Shown here in pieces: positions 18,225 through 28,318 of a DNA stretch of 64,000 bases. Source of the DNA: Acinetobacter sp. SFB. GTDB taxonomy: Bacteria > Pseudomonadota > Gammaproteobacteria > Pseudomonadales > Moraxellaceae. The notes beneath the pieces are model-generated. The model had not been told where the DNA came from. It saw only the letters and a program-made list of their open reading frames with translations, and did no database searches. Location of the stretch: the NCBI RefSeq assembly GCF_001647545.1, contig NZ_LSZH01000012.1:62001-126000 (forward strand). Reading direction: 5' to 3'. The stretch's first letter is position 1. Each line of letters starts with the position of its first letter. Made by a program: the position numbers and the translations under genes.

Positions 18225-18746
18225 ATGACTGATGCAACACAATTGACGGATGAGTACTGGATGCAGTTTGCTTGTGAGCAAGCTGCTATTGCAGCCTCGA
18301 AACAAGAGATTCCTGTTGGTGCGATTATTGTCAGTCAGAATCAAATTATTGGCGCAGGCTACAATGCGCCCATTTCTTTGAATGATCCCACTGCACATGC
18401 AGAAGTTCAGGCCTTGCGTCAAGCTTGCTCCAATCTTAATAATTACCGTCTTCCGGAAGATTCGGTTCTTTATGTGACTTTGGAGCCCTGTACTATGTGT
18501 GTCGGGGCTTTAATTCATGCACGTGTAGCTAAAGTGGTTTTTGGTGCAACCGAACCTAAAGCAGGTTCCTTGATCAGTGCGCGCAAGTTATTTGAAACAG
18601 GGTATTATAATCATCAGTTTGATGTTGAAGCTGGATGCTTAAATGAGCAATGTTCCCAACAGCTGAGTGATTTTTTTAAAATGCGTCGTGAGCAAAAACG
18701 ACTGCAGCGATTACAAGAAAAGTCTTTAAATGATCAGAATTATTAA
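18225..18746 (+). CDS. tadA: tRNA-specific adenosine deaminase TadA
   Basis: TadA converts A34 to inosine in the tRNA-Arg(ACG) anticodon. The 173-residue protein has the zinc-deaminase motifs HAEVQAL (His ligand and proton-shuttling Glu) and PCTMCVGALIHARV (two Cys ligands), plus the FGATEPKAGS loop. It starts two bases after the preceding stop. Length and motifs are typical. Confidence 0.94.
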   Translation: MTDATQLTDEYWMQFACEQAAIAASKQEIPVGAIIVSQNQIIGAGYNAPISLNDPTAHAEVQALRQACSNLNNYRLPEDSVLYVTLEPCTMCVGALIHARVAKVVFGATEPKAGSLISARKLFETGYYNHQFDVEAGCLNEQCSQQLSDFFKMRREQKRLQRLQEKSLNDQNY

Positions 18747-18804
18747 TAAATAATGTAAAATAGAATGACAATAAGTATTGTCAAATAAAATTTAGGATTA
18801 AGTC

Positions 18805-19236
18805 ATGAATTCCATTCAGATAAAAAAAGAATTTAACGCACCCATTGAGCAAGTTTTTGATTTGTTGTCAAAACACTCCACTTATAATGTGGCTTTCGCA
18901 CCGATTCAGGTAGAACGAATCAAAGACTCCGCAGATCCTGAACGTCCCGATGGTATTGGTTCAGTGCGTCGTATGGGTTTTGGTCCAGTAAAACTGCTGC
19001 AAGAACAAATTACCTTGCTTGAACCTAATCAGCGTATCGAATACCAGATTATTAAAAATCCTTTAGTGAAACATCATTTAGGGATTATTGAGTTTGAAGC
19101 AAAAGATGCTGACAAAACTTTAGTGACCTACACCATTGAATTACAGGCGCGAGCACCTTTTGTAAGTAAATTAATCCTTGCACAGCTTAAATCTGCGATT
19201 AAACTAGGTTTTTCAAAATTAGCTAAAACTGTATAG
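18805..19236 (+). CDS. SRPBCC (START-like) family protein
   Basis: A 143-residue protein of the polyketide-cyclase/START-like fold: N-terminal strand IQIKKEFNAPIEQVFDLLS, central GIGSVRRMGFGPVKLLQEQI, and a long C-terminal amphipathic helix. Such proteins bind hydrophobic ligands, and the ligand here is unknown. It sits between tadA and cmk. An AGGATTAAG ribosome-binding stretch precedes the ATG. Confidence 0.75.
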   Translation: MNSIQIKKEFNAPIEQVFDLLSKHSTYNVAFAPIQVERIKDSADPERPDGIGSVRRMGFGPVKLLQEQITLLEPNQRIEYQIIKNPLVKHHLGIIEFEAKDADKTLVTYTIELQARAPFVSKLILAQLKSAIKLGFSKLAKTV

Positions 19237-19253
19237 CGTAAAGTGGAAAATTA

Positions 19254-19937
19254 ATGACAGTTCAAATTATTACTATCGATGGTCCAAGTGGTTCTGGAAA
19301 GGGTACACTTGCGGCTAAACTGGCTGCACACTATCAATTTCATTTACTGGATTCCGGTGCTTTATATCGTTTGCTGGGGCTGTCATTACATCAACAAGGC
19401 TTGTTAGATTGTCTAGATTCAGCACTTGATCAGTGCATTAAAATTGCAACAAATTTAGACATAAAGTTTGTTACAAATGAAACGGGTACTCAAGTTCAAC
19501 TTGAAGGTGAAGATGTAACTCAAACCATTCGTACTGAACGCGTGGGCGAGTTTGCTTCAAAAGTTGCTGCAATTCCTGAGCTTAGAGCGGCTCTTTTGGA
19601 GCGTCAACGTGCTTTCGCGCAAGAACCGGGCTTAGTTGCAGATGGCCGCGACATGGCCACTTCTATTTTTCCTGAGGCTCAAGCCAAGATTTACCTGACT
19701 GCTTCGGCTGAATCGCGAGCAGCACGACGTGTAAAGCAGTTGCAGGGTATGGGGCTAGATGTTAAAATAAACGACATTTTAGCTAATATACAAGCTCGAG
19801 ACAAACGAGATATGGAACGTACAGTCGCTCCACTCAAGCCAGCAGCAGATGCATATATCATTGATAGTTCAGAATTGGGCATCGATGAGGTATTCCAGTT
19901 GATGACCAATTTTGTCGAAAAGCAATTAGCCAATTAA
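19254..19937 (+). CDS. cmk: Cytidylate kinase
   Basis: CMP/dCMP kinase of 227 residues. P-loop [13 protein letters not shown] at the N-terminus, [29 protein letters not shown] and [15 protein letters not shown] are classic Cmk segments. It precedes rpsA as in most gammaproteobacteria, suggesting a cmk-rpsA-ihfB unit. Confidence 0.95.
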   Translation: MTVQIITIDGPSGSGKGTLAAKLAAHYQFHLLDSGALYRLLGLSLHQQGLLDCLDSALDQCIKIATNLDIKFVTNETGTQVQLEGEDVTQTIRTERVGEFASKVAAIPELRAALLERQRAFAQEPGLVADGRDMATSIFPEAQAKIYLTASAESRAARRVKQLQGMGLDVKINDILANIQARDKRDMERTVAPLKPAADAYIIDSSELGIDEVFQLMTNFVEKQLAN

Positions 19938-20045
19938 AGAATTTTCAGCCAAAGCATAGCTAGATCAGTTTATTACGGACTATGTGGAAGCTTTATTAAA
20001 CCGGCCTTGTCTGATCCAAGACCGCTGAACTTTATCAGGTATATC

Positions 20046-21722
20046 ATGACCGAATCTTTTGCAGCCCTCTTTGAAGAAAGCGTATTAAATTTCAACGTTG
20101 AAAAGGGTGCTGTCATCCAAGGCGTTGTCGTAAGCATCGACTCTGACTGGGTAACAGTTGACACTGGCCTTAAATCAGAAGGTATTGTTGACCGCGCTGA
20201 ATTCTTAAATGACCAACGTGAACTTGAAGTTCAAGTTGGTGATACTGTTGATGTTGTTGTTGAAGCTCTTGACAACGGTATGGGTCAAACAGTTCTTTCA
20301 CGCGAAAAAGCAAAACGCGCTGAAACTTGGACTAAACTTGAAAAAATCTTTGAAGACGGCGAAATCGTTACTGGTGTTATCTCTGGTAAGGTTAAAGGCG
20401 GTTTCACTGTTGACATCGGTCCAGTTCGTGCATTCCTTCCAGGTTCTTTGGTAGACACTCGTCCTATTCGTGATACTACTCACTTAGAAGGTAAAGAGTT
20501 AGAATTCAAAGTAATCAAACTTGACGCTAAACGTAACAACGTTGTTGTTTCACGTCGTGCGGTAATGGAAGCTGAATCTTCAGCTGACCGTGAAGCTCTT
20601 CTTGCTCAGCTTGAAGAAGGCCAAACAGTTACTGGTACTATCAAGAACCTTACTGATTACGGCGCATTCGTTGACCTTGGCGGTATCGATGGTCTTCTTC
20701 ACATCACTGATATGGCTTGGAAACGCATCAAGCATCCTTCAGAAGTTGTTGAAGTGGGTCAAGAAGTTACTGTTAAAGTACTTAAATTTGACCGTGAACG
20801 TAACCGCGTATCTTTAGGCCTTAAACAATTAGGCGAAGATCCATGGTTAGCGATCATGAACCGTTACCCTAAAGGTTCAATCGTTAAAGCTCGCGTAACT
20901 AACCTTACTGATTACGGTTGTTTCGCTGAAATTGCTGAAGGCGTTGAAGGTTTAGTACACGTTTCAGAAATGGATCACACTAACAAAAACATCCACCCAT
21001 CTAAAGTTGTTCAGATTGGTGATGAAGTTGATGTTATGGTTCTTGAAGTTGATGAAGAACGTCGTCGTATTTCTCTTGGTATCAAACAAACTCGTGCTAA
21101 TCCATGGGAAGAGTTTGCTAAAGACCACGACAAAGGCGAAAAAGTTTCTGGTACGATCAAATCTATCACTGACTTTGGTATCTTCATCGGTTTACCAGGC
21201 GGTATCGATGGTCTAGTTCACTTATCTGATATTTCTTGGAACGAACAAGGCGAAGAAGCTATCCGTCGTTACAAGAAAGGTGACACTGTTGAAGCGGTTA
21301 TCTTGTCTGTAGATGCTGAAGGCAACCGTATCAGCCTTGGTATCAAACAAATGAACAATGATCCGTTCAATGATTTCTTGGCAACTAACGAACGCGGTGC
21401 TTTGGTTAAAGGTACTGTGACTGCTGTTGACGCTAAAGGCGCAACTGTTAAGTTAGCTGACGAAGTTGAAGCATCTCTTAAAGCTTCTGAAATCAATCGC
21501 GATCGCGTTGAAGATGCAACTAAATTCTTGGAAGTTGGTCAAGAAGTTGAAGCTAAAATCATCAATGTAGATCGTAAATCACGCTCTATCAACTTGTCTA
21601 TCAAAGCGAAAGACGAAGCTGAAGAGAAAGAAGCAGTTGCTAGCTTGAAAACAGCAACAACTACTTCAGAAAATGGTCCTAAGACTATTGGTGATTTGAT
21701 CAAAGCTCAAATGGGTAACTAA
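20046..21722 (+). CDS. rpsA: 30S ribosomal protein S1
   Basis: S1 (558 residues) binds mRNA on the 30S subunit for initiation at structured messages. Six S1 OB-fold repeats run along the chain (recurring patterns such as [37 protein letters not shown] and [19 protein letters not shown]). The start [12 protein letters not shown] at 20046 is the family N-terminus. The upstream in-frame TTG at 20007 is not used in homologues I know. Codon use is strongly biased, as expected of a highly expressed gene. A strong terminator follows. Confidence 0.97.
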   Translation: MTESFAALFEESVLNFNVEKGAVIQGVVVSIDSDWVTVDTGLKSEGIVDRAEFLNDQRELEVQVGDTVDVVVEALDNGMGQTVLSREKAKRAETWTKLEKIFEDGEIVTGVISGKVKGGFTVDIGPVRAFLPGSLVDTRPIRDTTHLEGKELEFKVIKLDAKRNNVVVSRRAVMEAESSADREALLAQLEEGQTVTGTIKNLTDYGAFVDLGGIDGLLHITDMAWKRIKHPSEVVEVGQEVTVKVLKFDRERNRVSLGLKQLGEDPWLAIMNRYPKGSIVKARVTNLTDYGCFAEIAEGVEGLVHVSEMDHTNKNIHPSKVVQIGDEVDVMVLEVDEERRRISLGIKQTRANPWEEFAKDHDKGEKVSGTIKSITDFGIFIGLPGGIDGLVHLSDISWNEQGEEAIRRYKKGDTVEAVILSVDAEGNRISLGIKQMNNDPFNDFLATNERGALVKGTVTAVDAKGATVKLADEVEASLKASEINRDRVEDATKFLEVGQEVEAKIINVDRKSRSINLSIKAKDEAEEKEAVASLKTATTTSENGPKTIGDLIKAQMGN

Positions 21723-21781
21723 GTAGGCGTTAAAATGTATTGTTAATGTAAGTTAACTAATACTTTTTACACAAATACTGT

Positions 21782-21824
21782 AAACGGTAGCGTAGTATTA
21801 ACTTATTGCGCTACCGTTTTGTAT
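21782..21824 (+). terminator. Intrinsic terminator after rpsA
   Basis: An 11-base perfect stem, AAACGGTAGCG (21782-21792) with CGCTACCGTTT (21809-21819), followed by TTTGTATTT. It lies 60 bases after the rpsA stop and before ihfB. Confidence 0.85.
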
Positions 21825-21882
21825 TTAAACACGTTATTATCGGATCATCTACAAAGTAGCTTGATAATTAAAGAGGTCGCAG

Positions 21883-22185
21883 ATGACTACGGAAGCGTTA
21901 AATAAGTCTGACTTAATAGAGCGAATTTCCCTTAAAAATCCACACTTAGCAGAACCTTTGGTCGAAGAAGCTGTTAAAATTATGATTGATCAAATGATAG
22001 CTGCATTATCATCTGATAATCGGATTGAAATTCGTGGTTTTGGCAGTTTTGCTTTGCATCACCGTGATCCACGTGTGGGGCGTAATCCTAAAACAGGAAA
22101 GTCTGTTGAAGTTGCTGCAAAAGCAGTTCCACACTTTAAACCTGGTAAAGCATTACGTGATGCAGTAAACGAATCTGCAGAGTAA
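21883..22185 (+). CDS. ihfB: Integration host factor beta subunit
   Basis: A 100-residue HU/IHF-family DNA-bending protein. The N-terminal helices ([19 protein letters not shown]) are followed by the beta-arm segment [22 protein letters not shown], including the intercalating proline. With IhfA it bends DNA at specific sites. The position after rpsA is conserved and identifies it as IHF-beta. AAAGAGGTCG is the ribosome-binding region. Confidence 0.95.
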   Translation: MTTEALNKSDLIERISLKNPHLAEPLVEEAVKIMIDQMIAALSSDNRIEIRGFGSFALHHRDPRVGRNPKTGKSVEVAAKAVPHFKPGKALRDAVNESAE

Positions 22186-22210
22186 TAAAAAATTCCAAAA
22201 AGGGGTGTTT

Positions 22211-22570
22211 ATGCGTTACGTATTGGTTGCTTTGCTAATTGTACTGTTTGGCTATTCACTGGCTTTGGTTTTACAAAATGGTACTGAATTAAGTGTAGAT
22301 CTGTTATTTACCCAAGTTCCTGCTATGCGTTTAGGTTTATTGTTATTACTCACTTTAGCTTTAGGTCTGGCGTTGGGTTTATTATTAGGTGTGCAAATTT
22401 TCCGAGTATTTCAAAATAATTGGGAAATTAAACGATTGCGTAAAGACATTGAACATCTTCGGAAAGAGCAAATTCAAACTGCCCAGTTTGCTGCTGCTGA
22501 AGCTGCAGCTCATACTAGGCATGAAAAAACTGTATTAGATATTACCAACGAAAATAAAAGCCCATTATAA
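22211..22570 (+). CDS. lapA: LapA-domain inner-membrane protein
   Basis: About 119 residues with two N-terminal transmembrane helices (YVLVALLIVLFGYSLALVL and LGLLLLLTLALGLALGLLLG) and a cytoplasmic coiled-coil (KRLRKDIEHLRKEQIQTAQ). This is the LapA (YciS) architecture. LapA works with LapB to control LpxC stability and LPS level in E. coli. No lapB is adjacent here. I chose the ATG at 22211 over GTG at 22205 because AAAAAGGGG lies upstream. The stop codon falls inside the terminator stem. Confidence 0.8.
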   Translation: MRYVLVALLIVLFGYSLALVLQNGTELSVDLLFTQVPAMRLGLLLLLTLALGLALGLLLGVQIFRVFQNNWEIKRLRKDIEHLRKEQIQTAQFAAAEAAAHTRHEKTVLDITNENKSPL

Positions 22571-22585
22571 TGGGCTTTCTTTTTG
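22557..22585 (+). terminator. Intrinsic terminator overlapping lapA stop
   Basis: A perfect palindrome with 11-base arms, AAAGCCCATTA (22557-22567) and TAATGGGCTTT (22568-22578), then CTTTTTG. The TAA of lapA is the first three bases of the second arm. Confidence 0.8.
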
Positions 22586-22606
22586 TCTCACCGAAGGTAA
22601 ATTCTC

Positions 22607-23287
22607 TTGAGTATCATTGTTGCACTGGATGCTAAAAGCCAATATGACGCGTTAACCATTGCAGAGCAATTAGACCCTGCATTATGTCGAATAAAAGTTG
22701 GTAAAGAGTTATTTACCCATGAAGGTCCAAGTGTAGTTAAGGCACTGCAGGATAAAGGCTTTGAAGTGTTCCTCGATTTGAAGTTCCATGATATTCCAAA
22801 TACCACGGCCCAAGCTGTTTGTGCAGCAGCGGATCTTGGTGTGTGGATGGTGAATGTACACGCATCAGGTGGTCGTAAGATGATGGAAACCTGTGCAGAG
22901 CGTTTAAAAGCAGGGAAGTACCAGACTCAATTGATTGCTGTGACTGTATTGACTTCTATGGGGCGTGATGACTTAAAGGATGTCGGTTTAGATGTTGAAC
23001 CCTTTGAACAGGTAAAACGCCTTGCTAAACTCACTCAAGACAGTGGCTTGGATGGAGTGGTCTGTTCTGCACAAGAAGCCAAAATGCTTCGTGAAACATT
23101 GGGTCAGCATTTTGCTTTAGTCACTCCAGGTATTCGCCCAGCAGGTTCAAATGCAGATGATCAAAAACGTATTGTGACTCCCCAGCAAGCGATGCTTGAT
23201 GGTTCAACACATTTGGTGATTGGTCGTCCGATTACTCAATCAGAAAATCCGAGCCAGACTTTGAAAGATATTTTGGCGACAATGTAA
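22607..23287 (+). CDS. pyrF: Orotidine 5'-phosphate decarboxylase
   Basis: OMP decarboxylase (226 residues), the last step of UMP synthesis. The catalytic Lys/Asp array is visible in [13 protein letters not shown], with VTPGIRPAG and HLVIGRPIT for phosphate binding. The start appears to be TTG at 22607 ([15 protein letters not shown]), because there is no ATG near and the homologous N-terminus begins exactly here. The unusual codon and the terminator directly upstream imply low or separately controlled expression. Confidence 0.95.
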   Translation: MSIIVALDAKSQYDALTIAEQLDPALCRIKVGKELFTHEGPSVVKALQDKGFEVFLDLKFHDIPNTTAQAVCAAADLGVWMVNVHASGGRKMMETCAERLKAGKYQTQLIAVTVLTSMGRDDLKDVGLDVEPFEQVKRLAKLTQDSGLDGVVCSAQEAKMLRETLGQHFALVTPGIRPAGSNADDQKRIVTPQQAMLDGSTHLVIGRPITQSENPSQTLKDILATM

Positions 23288-23305
23288 TCTGAATTTGATG
23301 TATTC

Positions 23306-23336
23306 AAAAGCCGACTTAATGTCGGCTTTTTTGTTT
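23306..23336 (+). terminator. Intrinsic terminator after pyrF
   Basis: AAAAGCCGAC (23306-23315), loop TTAAT, GTCGGCTTTT (23321-23330), then TTGTTTT. Located about 20 bases after the pyrF stop. Confidence 0.88.
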
Positions 23337-23422
23337 TAAGGCTTTTAAATCTTCCCTGACGCTCCTTTTTCCAAAGGAGGAGGATAATCCCTAAATGGAA
23401 GTGAAGGATTTAGTCAGATTAT

Positions 23423-24358
23423 TTATAAAGCAGCCAGCACACTCACTAGAATCGGTGCAAGTATAGAAAGAATAAAGCCACTGACCATGGCATGCGGAAT
23501 AAACTCATTGCCACAAGCTTGTTTAACCATAGGGAGGGTGACGTCCATTGCAGTTGCTGCAGCGGATGAAATCGCAGAACGTGGATAACGCCATCCAATG
23601 CTATACATCAGTACAATCGCAATAATTTCTCTGAATAAATCATTCATTAATGCAATGCTGCCAAGCTCGGCACTTTTTAATTCAGTCACCACAATGCCCG
23701 TCATGGAATAAAAACCATAACCTTGTGACAGCATAATCAGATCTTTTAAGCTGATATCTTTCACAATTGCTGCGGTAAAAAATGCACCGACTAATGAACC
23801 GAAAATACAGCCGATTGGTACAAGCATGATTTTCCAGTTCAGCCATGAGCGATCGAGCGGGGAATATGCTAAATCCAAACCAATCAAGAACATGAAAATG
23901 AGCAGAAGATTCCAGGTGCTCACATGCAAGTTGTAATCAAAATGATTAAATATTTCAGCTAGTCCATAGCCTAATGCGAGTGCAATAAAGGCATAACTAA
24001 TGTTAAGCAGAGATTTAACTAATAACTCTGCGGATACTTTACCTTGTGCGGGTTGATAGCCAATACTTTTAAACAGGATATAGCAGCACAGAAAAGCACC
24101 GAGTGAGGTTGCAATTGAGAGTATCAGTGCATTGGATAAAATTTGCAGTGGGCTGCTTATGCTGTGTAGGGTTTGAGAAAATTCAATCGCGATGGCAATC
24201 AGGAGTATGTAAGTAAAATAGGGCAGAACTTTAAAGGCTAAACTTTCTAACCATTGAGGAAGTTTACGTGCAAGAACGAAGCCAAGGAATAAGCAGAGAA
24301 GAAGTTGAATGATCAACCAGAGCGATTGCATAGAAAAAGTCGGCAGGTGAAAAGACAC
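23423..24358 (-). CDS. lysO: Lysine exporter LysO family protein
   Basis: A 311-residue integral membrane protein with about eight to ten hydrophobic helices. The N-terminal region matches the short LysO subdomain (FLGFVLARKLPQWLESLAFK). The C-terminal region carries the hallmark GFYSMTGIVVTEL, LFREIIAIVLMY and AAATAMDVTLPMVKQACG segments. LysO (YbjE) exports L-lysine and confers thialysine resistance in E. coli. It lies 24 bases downstream of the monooxygenase gene on the same strand, so it is probably cotranscribed. Confidence 0.85.
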   Translation of the reverse strand: MSFHLPTFSMQSLWLIIQLLLCLFLGFVLARKLPQWLESLAFKVLPYFTYILLIAIAIEFSQTLHSISSPLQILSNALILSIATSLGAFLCCYILFKSIGYQPAQGKVSAELLVKSLLNISYAFIALALGYGLAEIFNHFDYNLHVSTWNLLLIFMFLIGLDLAYSPLDRSWLNWKIMLVPIGCIFGSLVGAFFTAAIVKDISLKDLIMLSQGYGFYSMTGIVVTELKSAELGSIALMNDLFREIIAIVLMYSIGWRYPRSAISSAAATAMDVTLPMVKQACGNEFIPHAMVSGFILSILAPILVSVLAAL

Positions 24359-24382
24359 CTGCGTATTATGGCCATTAAGTAT

Positions 24383-25894
24383 TTAGGCTGCACGACTTCC
24401 CGATGTTTTATTTAGCAAGCGGTAATCGGCTGGATTAAGTTTTTGGGTTTTTAACCAATATTTCCATGTATAAGTAGGCCAAAGTGCAAAGTTTTTACCG
24501 CTATCTTGCTGATACCAGCTCACACATCCAGATTGCCAAACCGTTCCATTTAGCAGGGTTTGCACCTCTGCGTTGAATTGGTCTTGGACTTGGTTTTTCA
24601 CCACAATGGCATGGCTATGGGTGTGTTTAACCAATTGAATCATTTGTAAGATGTAATTGATTTGGGACTCAATCATAAAGATAACCGAGTTATGTGCCAA
24701 AACTGTATTGGGTCCTAAAAGCTGGAAAAAATTTGGAAAACCTTTGGTGCAAATTCCATAAAAGCTTTCCGCACCATCATGCCAGGCTTCTCGTAAATCG
24801 AGACCATTTTCTCCAGTGCATTTAAATGATTTTAAATAGATACGTGGGTCGGTAATAAAGCCTGTTCCATAAATCAGGCAATCAATTGCACGTTCTTTGC
24901 CATCTTTGGTAATGAGGCTGTTGGTGGTTAGTTCTTGAATGTCATCGGTAACGAGTTCGACATTGCGCCGATTAAAGGTTGGGTAGTATTTATTGGACAC
25001 TAAAATTCGCTTACAACCCATAATGTAATTCGGTGTGAGTTTTTGCGCCAGGCTTTTATCTTTCACTTGATATTTAATGTAGGCTTCCGCGAGTTTCTGG
25101 GTGTATTTCATCACAGTGGGTTTAACAATAGGCACTACGCGTGATTCATTTGACCAATAGAGACGTGCACGATGCAACTTTCTAAACCAATCAAACTTAT
25201 CGAACAGCTTTTTTTCTAAACTTGAATAATTACGTTCATCGCGTGGAATGACCCAAGCTGCGGTACGTTGAAGTACATACAGTTGCTTCACTTTGGAGGC
25301 GATTTCAGGAATATATTGAATAGCACTCCCCCCCGTACCAATGGATGCAACATTCTTATTGCTGAGATCGTATTGATGATCCCATTGCGATGAATGAAAA
25401 ATTTTGCCCTGAAAATTTTCAATGCCTTTAATGTTGGGGATTTGCGGCACATGTAAAGGACCAGATGCGAAAACCACAAATTGTGCAATCAGGGTTTCAT
25501 TATTATTTAATGTCAGTTTCCAGTCGCAACTTTGCTGATTGTATTCTGCCGCCAAGACTTCACAATTAAATTGGCAGTATTTTTTTAAATCATAGTCGGT
25601 AATTAAGTCTTGTATATATTTAAAGATTTCAGGTGCTTCAGCATAGCGCTTTGACCAGTCACTTTTAGGGGCAAAAGAAAGTGAATACATATGTGATTGC
25701 ACATCACACGCTGCACCAGGATATTGGTTTTCGCGCCAGGTACCGCCGACATCATTGGCTTTTTCTAAAATGATGAAATCTTGAATATTATTTTGTAATA
25801 AACGAATGGCCATGGCTAAACCACCAAACCCTGCGCCAATAATGGCAACTTGAGTTTGTTGTGCTATTTGCTTACTTTGAGTTACATCACGCAT
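24383..25894 (-). CDS. FAD-dependent Baeyer-Villiger-type monooxygenase
   Basis: A 503-residue class B flavoprotein monooxygenase. The first Rossmann motif IIGAGFGGLAMAIRL binds FAD, and the second, IGTGGSAIQYIPEIA, binds NADPH. Between them is the Baeyer-Villiger fingerprint FQGKIFHSSQWD (F-x-G-x3-H-x3-W-D form). Also present is NDVGGTWRENQYPGAACDVQ, typical of this group. The substrate (ketone, or a long-chain alkane product as in AlmA-like enzymes) cannot be decided. A divergent AraC regulator starts 155 bases away and is a likely controller. Confidence 0.85.
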   Translation of the reverse strand: MRDVTQSKQIAQQTQVAIIGAGFGGLAMAIRLLQNNIQDFIILEKANDVGGTWRENQYPGAACDVQSHMYSLSFAPKSDWSKRYAEAPEIFKYIQDLITDYDLKKYCQFNCEVLAAEYNQQSCDWKLTLNNNETLIAQFVVFASGPLHVPQIPNIKGIENFQGKIFHSSQWDHQYDLSNKNVASIGTGGSAIQYIPEIASKVKQLYVLQRTAAWVIPRDERNYSSLEKKLFDKFDWFRKLHRARLYWSNESRVVPIVKPTVMKYTQKLAEAYIKYQVKDKSLAQKLTPNYIMGCKRILVSNKYYPTFNRRNVELVTDDIQELTTNSLITKDGKERAIDCLIYGTGFITDPRIYLKSFKCTGENGLDLREAWHDGAESFYGICTKGFPNFFQLLGPNTVLAHNSVIFMIESQINYILQMIQLVKHTHSHAIVVKNQVQDQFNAEVQTLLNGTVWQSGCVSWYQQDSGKNFALWPTYTWKYWLKTQKLNPADYRLLNKTSGSRAA

Positions 25895-26049
25895 TTTTTA
25901 TTTGCCTTATATTTCTATTTTCTTCTAGCTTAAATGAATAGCGCAGTCAGCAACATGATAGGTATGACAAAAAAATTGATAGATTCGGCAATTTGCAAGC
26001 GTGAAATTTTATAGTAAAAATGGTCATATTCATTTAATTAGATAATGCT

Positions 26050-27057
26050 ATGAAACGATCAATTCTTGGCTTGATGTATTTAATTCAAGGCATGCGTAGA
26101 GCAGGGATTGCAGTTGATCAAAAACTTCACAGTATTGGGCTGCGTGCTGATGCCTTGGATCCAGCTTCAATTATTCATCCGAGTTTAGAGTGGGATGTGC
26201 TAAAAGTTATTGGACAAGATGTTGCACCTGAAAAAGGTCTGTTTATTGGGCAGCATTATGCACTTGCTGGCTATGGCCCTTTGCTGATGCTGTTGGTGAC
26301 CAGTGAAAATGTGCGTACAGTTTTAGAGCAAGGTATTTTATATCAATCTTTAACCCATCTAACTGGGGCTTTAAGCTTGAAATATACAGAACATAAAGTT
26401 GCTTTGTGCTATGCGCCACAAGATTTAAACAGTGATCTAGGCATACTGCGAGCGCAATGTGAAGTTTCAGGAACGCATAAATTCATTCAAGATCTTTATA
26501 AAATGATGGGATTAAACATTCCTAAAATCCATATTGAATTGCCATTTTTACGACCAGAAAACCAAGAGTTCTTAAACAACTATCATGATTACTATGGTTC
26601 AGACTTAGGATTTGGTTCAAAGTGTGCAGAATTCTGGTTTGATGATGCAGTACTGAATGTTCAGATTCCATCTGCAGATAAAATGACTTTTAAAATTTAT
26701 GAAAGCAAATGTCTGGCTGAATTAGAGCGCTTAAAAGTGGATGAACAAATTCCTTCATTGGTGCAACGGGTGCAGAATTATTTGGAATTACAACAAGGTG
26801 TGATGCCAACGATGGCAGAAACGGCACAAGCCTTGCAAATTCCAGAGCGTACCTTGCGTCATCAATTGCAGCAATTACAAAGCAGTTATAAACAAATACG
26901 TGAACAACTGATTAAAGACAAGGCGTTAAGGTTGATAGAATATAAAGAATATTCCATTGAAATGATTGCTGAGTTACTGGGCTATTCAGAGCCGGCGGCT
27001 TTTAATCATGCCTTTAAAAGGTGGTTTGGACATAGTCCACGCCAATACTTTAAATAG
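26050..27057 (+). CDS. AraC-family transcriptional regulator
   Basis: A 335-residue regulator. The N-terminal part is an arabinose-binding-like (OruR/ArgR-type, PF12625) domain. The C-terminal 100 residues hold two helix-turn-helices (ETAQALQIPERTLRHQLQQ and SIEMIAELLGYSEPAAFNHAFKRWFGHSPRQYF). It is divergent from the Baeyer-Villiger monooxygenase, the usual layout for AraC activators of alkane/ketone oxidation genes. No ligand can be inferred. Confidence 0.88.
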   Translation: MKRSILGLMYLIQGMRRAGIAVDQKLHSIGLRADALDPASIIHPSLEWDVLKVIGQDVAPEKGLFIGQHYALAGYGPLLMLLVTSENVRTVLEQGILYQSLTHLTGALSLKYTEHKVALCYAPQDLNSDLGILRAQCEVSGTHKFIQDLYKMMGLNIPKIHIELPFLRPENQEFLNNYHDYYGSDLGFGSKCAEFWFDDAVLNVQIPSADKMTFKIYESKCLAELERLKVDEQIPSLVQRVQNYLELQQGVMPTMAETAQALQIPERTLRHQLQQLQSSYKQIREQLIKDKALRLIEYKEYSIEMIAELLGYSEPAAFNHAFKRWFGHSPRQYFK

Positions 27058-27141
27058 CCTAAGTCTATTAATGCCAAAGTGTTATATCTTCCCTTCCAAA
27101 CTTCGCTATACTTTCAATAGCCTAAAATAGTATTCAATCAT

Positions 27142-28290
27142 ATGTCAGACTTAAACTCTAAGCACAGCACCGCCTTTATTCCTTTGTCACCTGCAGAACG
27201 TTATGCGCAAGCGATCTCTTCTGGTCAGTTCATGCCGGATGATGCACAGGCACAAGCTGTGCATGAGTTGGATCGTGTTTGGCAAGAATTATTGCAGCGA
27301 TTCAAGGCATCGAAAAAAGCTTTCCGTCGATTCCGTCGCCAAACCTCTCCTAAAGGTGTGTATATGTGGGGCGGTGTAGGGCGTGGGAAAACCTGGTTAA
27401 TGGATCAGTTTTTTGATTCAATTCCTTTTCGCCGCAAAATGCGCATGCATTTCCATCATTTTATGCAGCATGTGCATCGTGAATTAAACAAATTATCCGG
27501 ACAGCGTAATCCACTTGAGTTGGTGGCTGATCAAATTTATAAAGAAGCCGTTGTGATTTGCTTTGATGAGTTTTTTGTATCCAACGTAACAGATGCGATG
27601 ATTCTAAGTGAATTGTTCCAAAAATTATTTGAGCGCGGGATTACACTGGTTGCAACATCCAACATTGCTCCAGACGGTTTGTATAAAAACGGGATTCATC
27701 GTGACCGTTTTATTCCTACCATTGAGATGGTGAAAAAGCACTGTGTCGTGCTGAATGTCGATGCAGGGGTAGATTATCGTTTACGCGTGCTTAAACAGGC
27801 GCAATTGTTTAAATCTCCCCTAACGCATGATCATAGAAACTGGATCGCCCAGCGTTTTACAGCTTTGACCCAAACGCAAAAAATTTCCCAAGAGCCGATT
27901 ATCATTAATAACCGTATTGTGGAAACAGTGGGGCATACTGAAGACGTTTTATGGTGTGAATTTTCAGAGTTGTGTTTCAAACCACGTAGTCCGGCAGACT
28001 TTATTGAAATCGCCAATATCTATAACACCGTGCTGGTGAGTAACGTGCCGCATTTAACAGACTACTTGTCGGAAGGCGCACGTCGTTTTATTTATCTAGT
28101 CGATGAGTTTTATGATCGTGGGGTAAAACTGTTATTAACTTCTGAAGATTCGATTATTGAAATTTATCAAGGTGAAAAATTAGCCTTTGAAATTGAACGC
28201 ACGCGTTCACGTTTACTGGAAATGCAGTCCGATGAGTATCTGAATGCGGAACACAAGCTTATACAGAATATAGAATCATCAACGAATTAA
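27142..28290 (+). CDS. zapE: AFG1-family ATPase, cell division protein ZapE
   Basis: A 382-residue AFG1/ZapE P-loop ATPase. Walker A GGVGRGKTWLMDQFF is near residue 80, Walker B VVICFDEFFV near residue 138, and the sensor VATSNIAPDGLYKNG follows. RRFIYLVDEFYDRGVKLLLTS is the conserved C-terminal segment. In E. coli ZapE associates with FtsZ at late division. A terminator follows directly. Confidence 0.9.
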   Translation: MSDLNSKHSTAFIPLSPAERYAQAISSGQFMPDDAQAQAVHELDRVWQELLQRFKASKKAFRRFRRQTSPKGVYMWGGVGRGKTWLMDQFFDSIPFRRKMRMHFHHFMQHVHRELNKLSGQRNPLELVADQIYKEAVVICFDEFFVSNVTDAMILSELFQKLFERGITLVATSNIAPDGLYKNGIHRDRFIPTIEMVKKHCVVLNVDAGVDYRLRVLKQAQLFKSPLTHDHRNWIAQRFTALTQTQKISQEPIIINNRIVETVGHTEDVLWCEFSELCFKPRSPADFIEIANIYNTVLVSNVPHLTDYLSEGARRFIYLVDEFYDRGVKLLLTSEDSIIEIYQGEKLAFEIERTRSRLLEMQSDEYLNAEHKLIQNIESSTN

Positions 28291-28296
28291 AAACAG

Positions 28297-28318
28297 GCGC
28301 CAGAAATGGCGCTTTTTT
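28297..28318 (+). terminator. Intrinsic terminator after zapE
   Basis: GCGCCA, tetraloop GAAA, TGGCGC, then six T. It lies seven bases after the zapE stop. Confidence 0.9.

Noticed and set aside
20290..20310. Degenerate parS-like TCTTTCACGCGAAAAA within rpsA
   Set aside because: Three mismatches to the 16-base consensus in a codon-biased gene. Likely a chance result of the Leu-Ser-Arg-Glu-Lys coding sequence.
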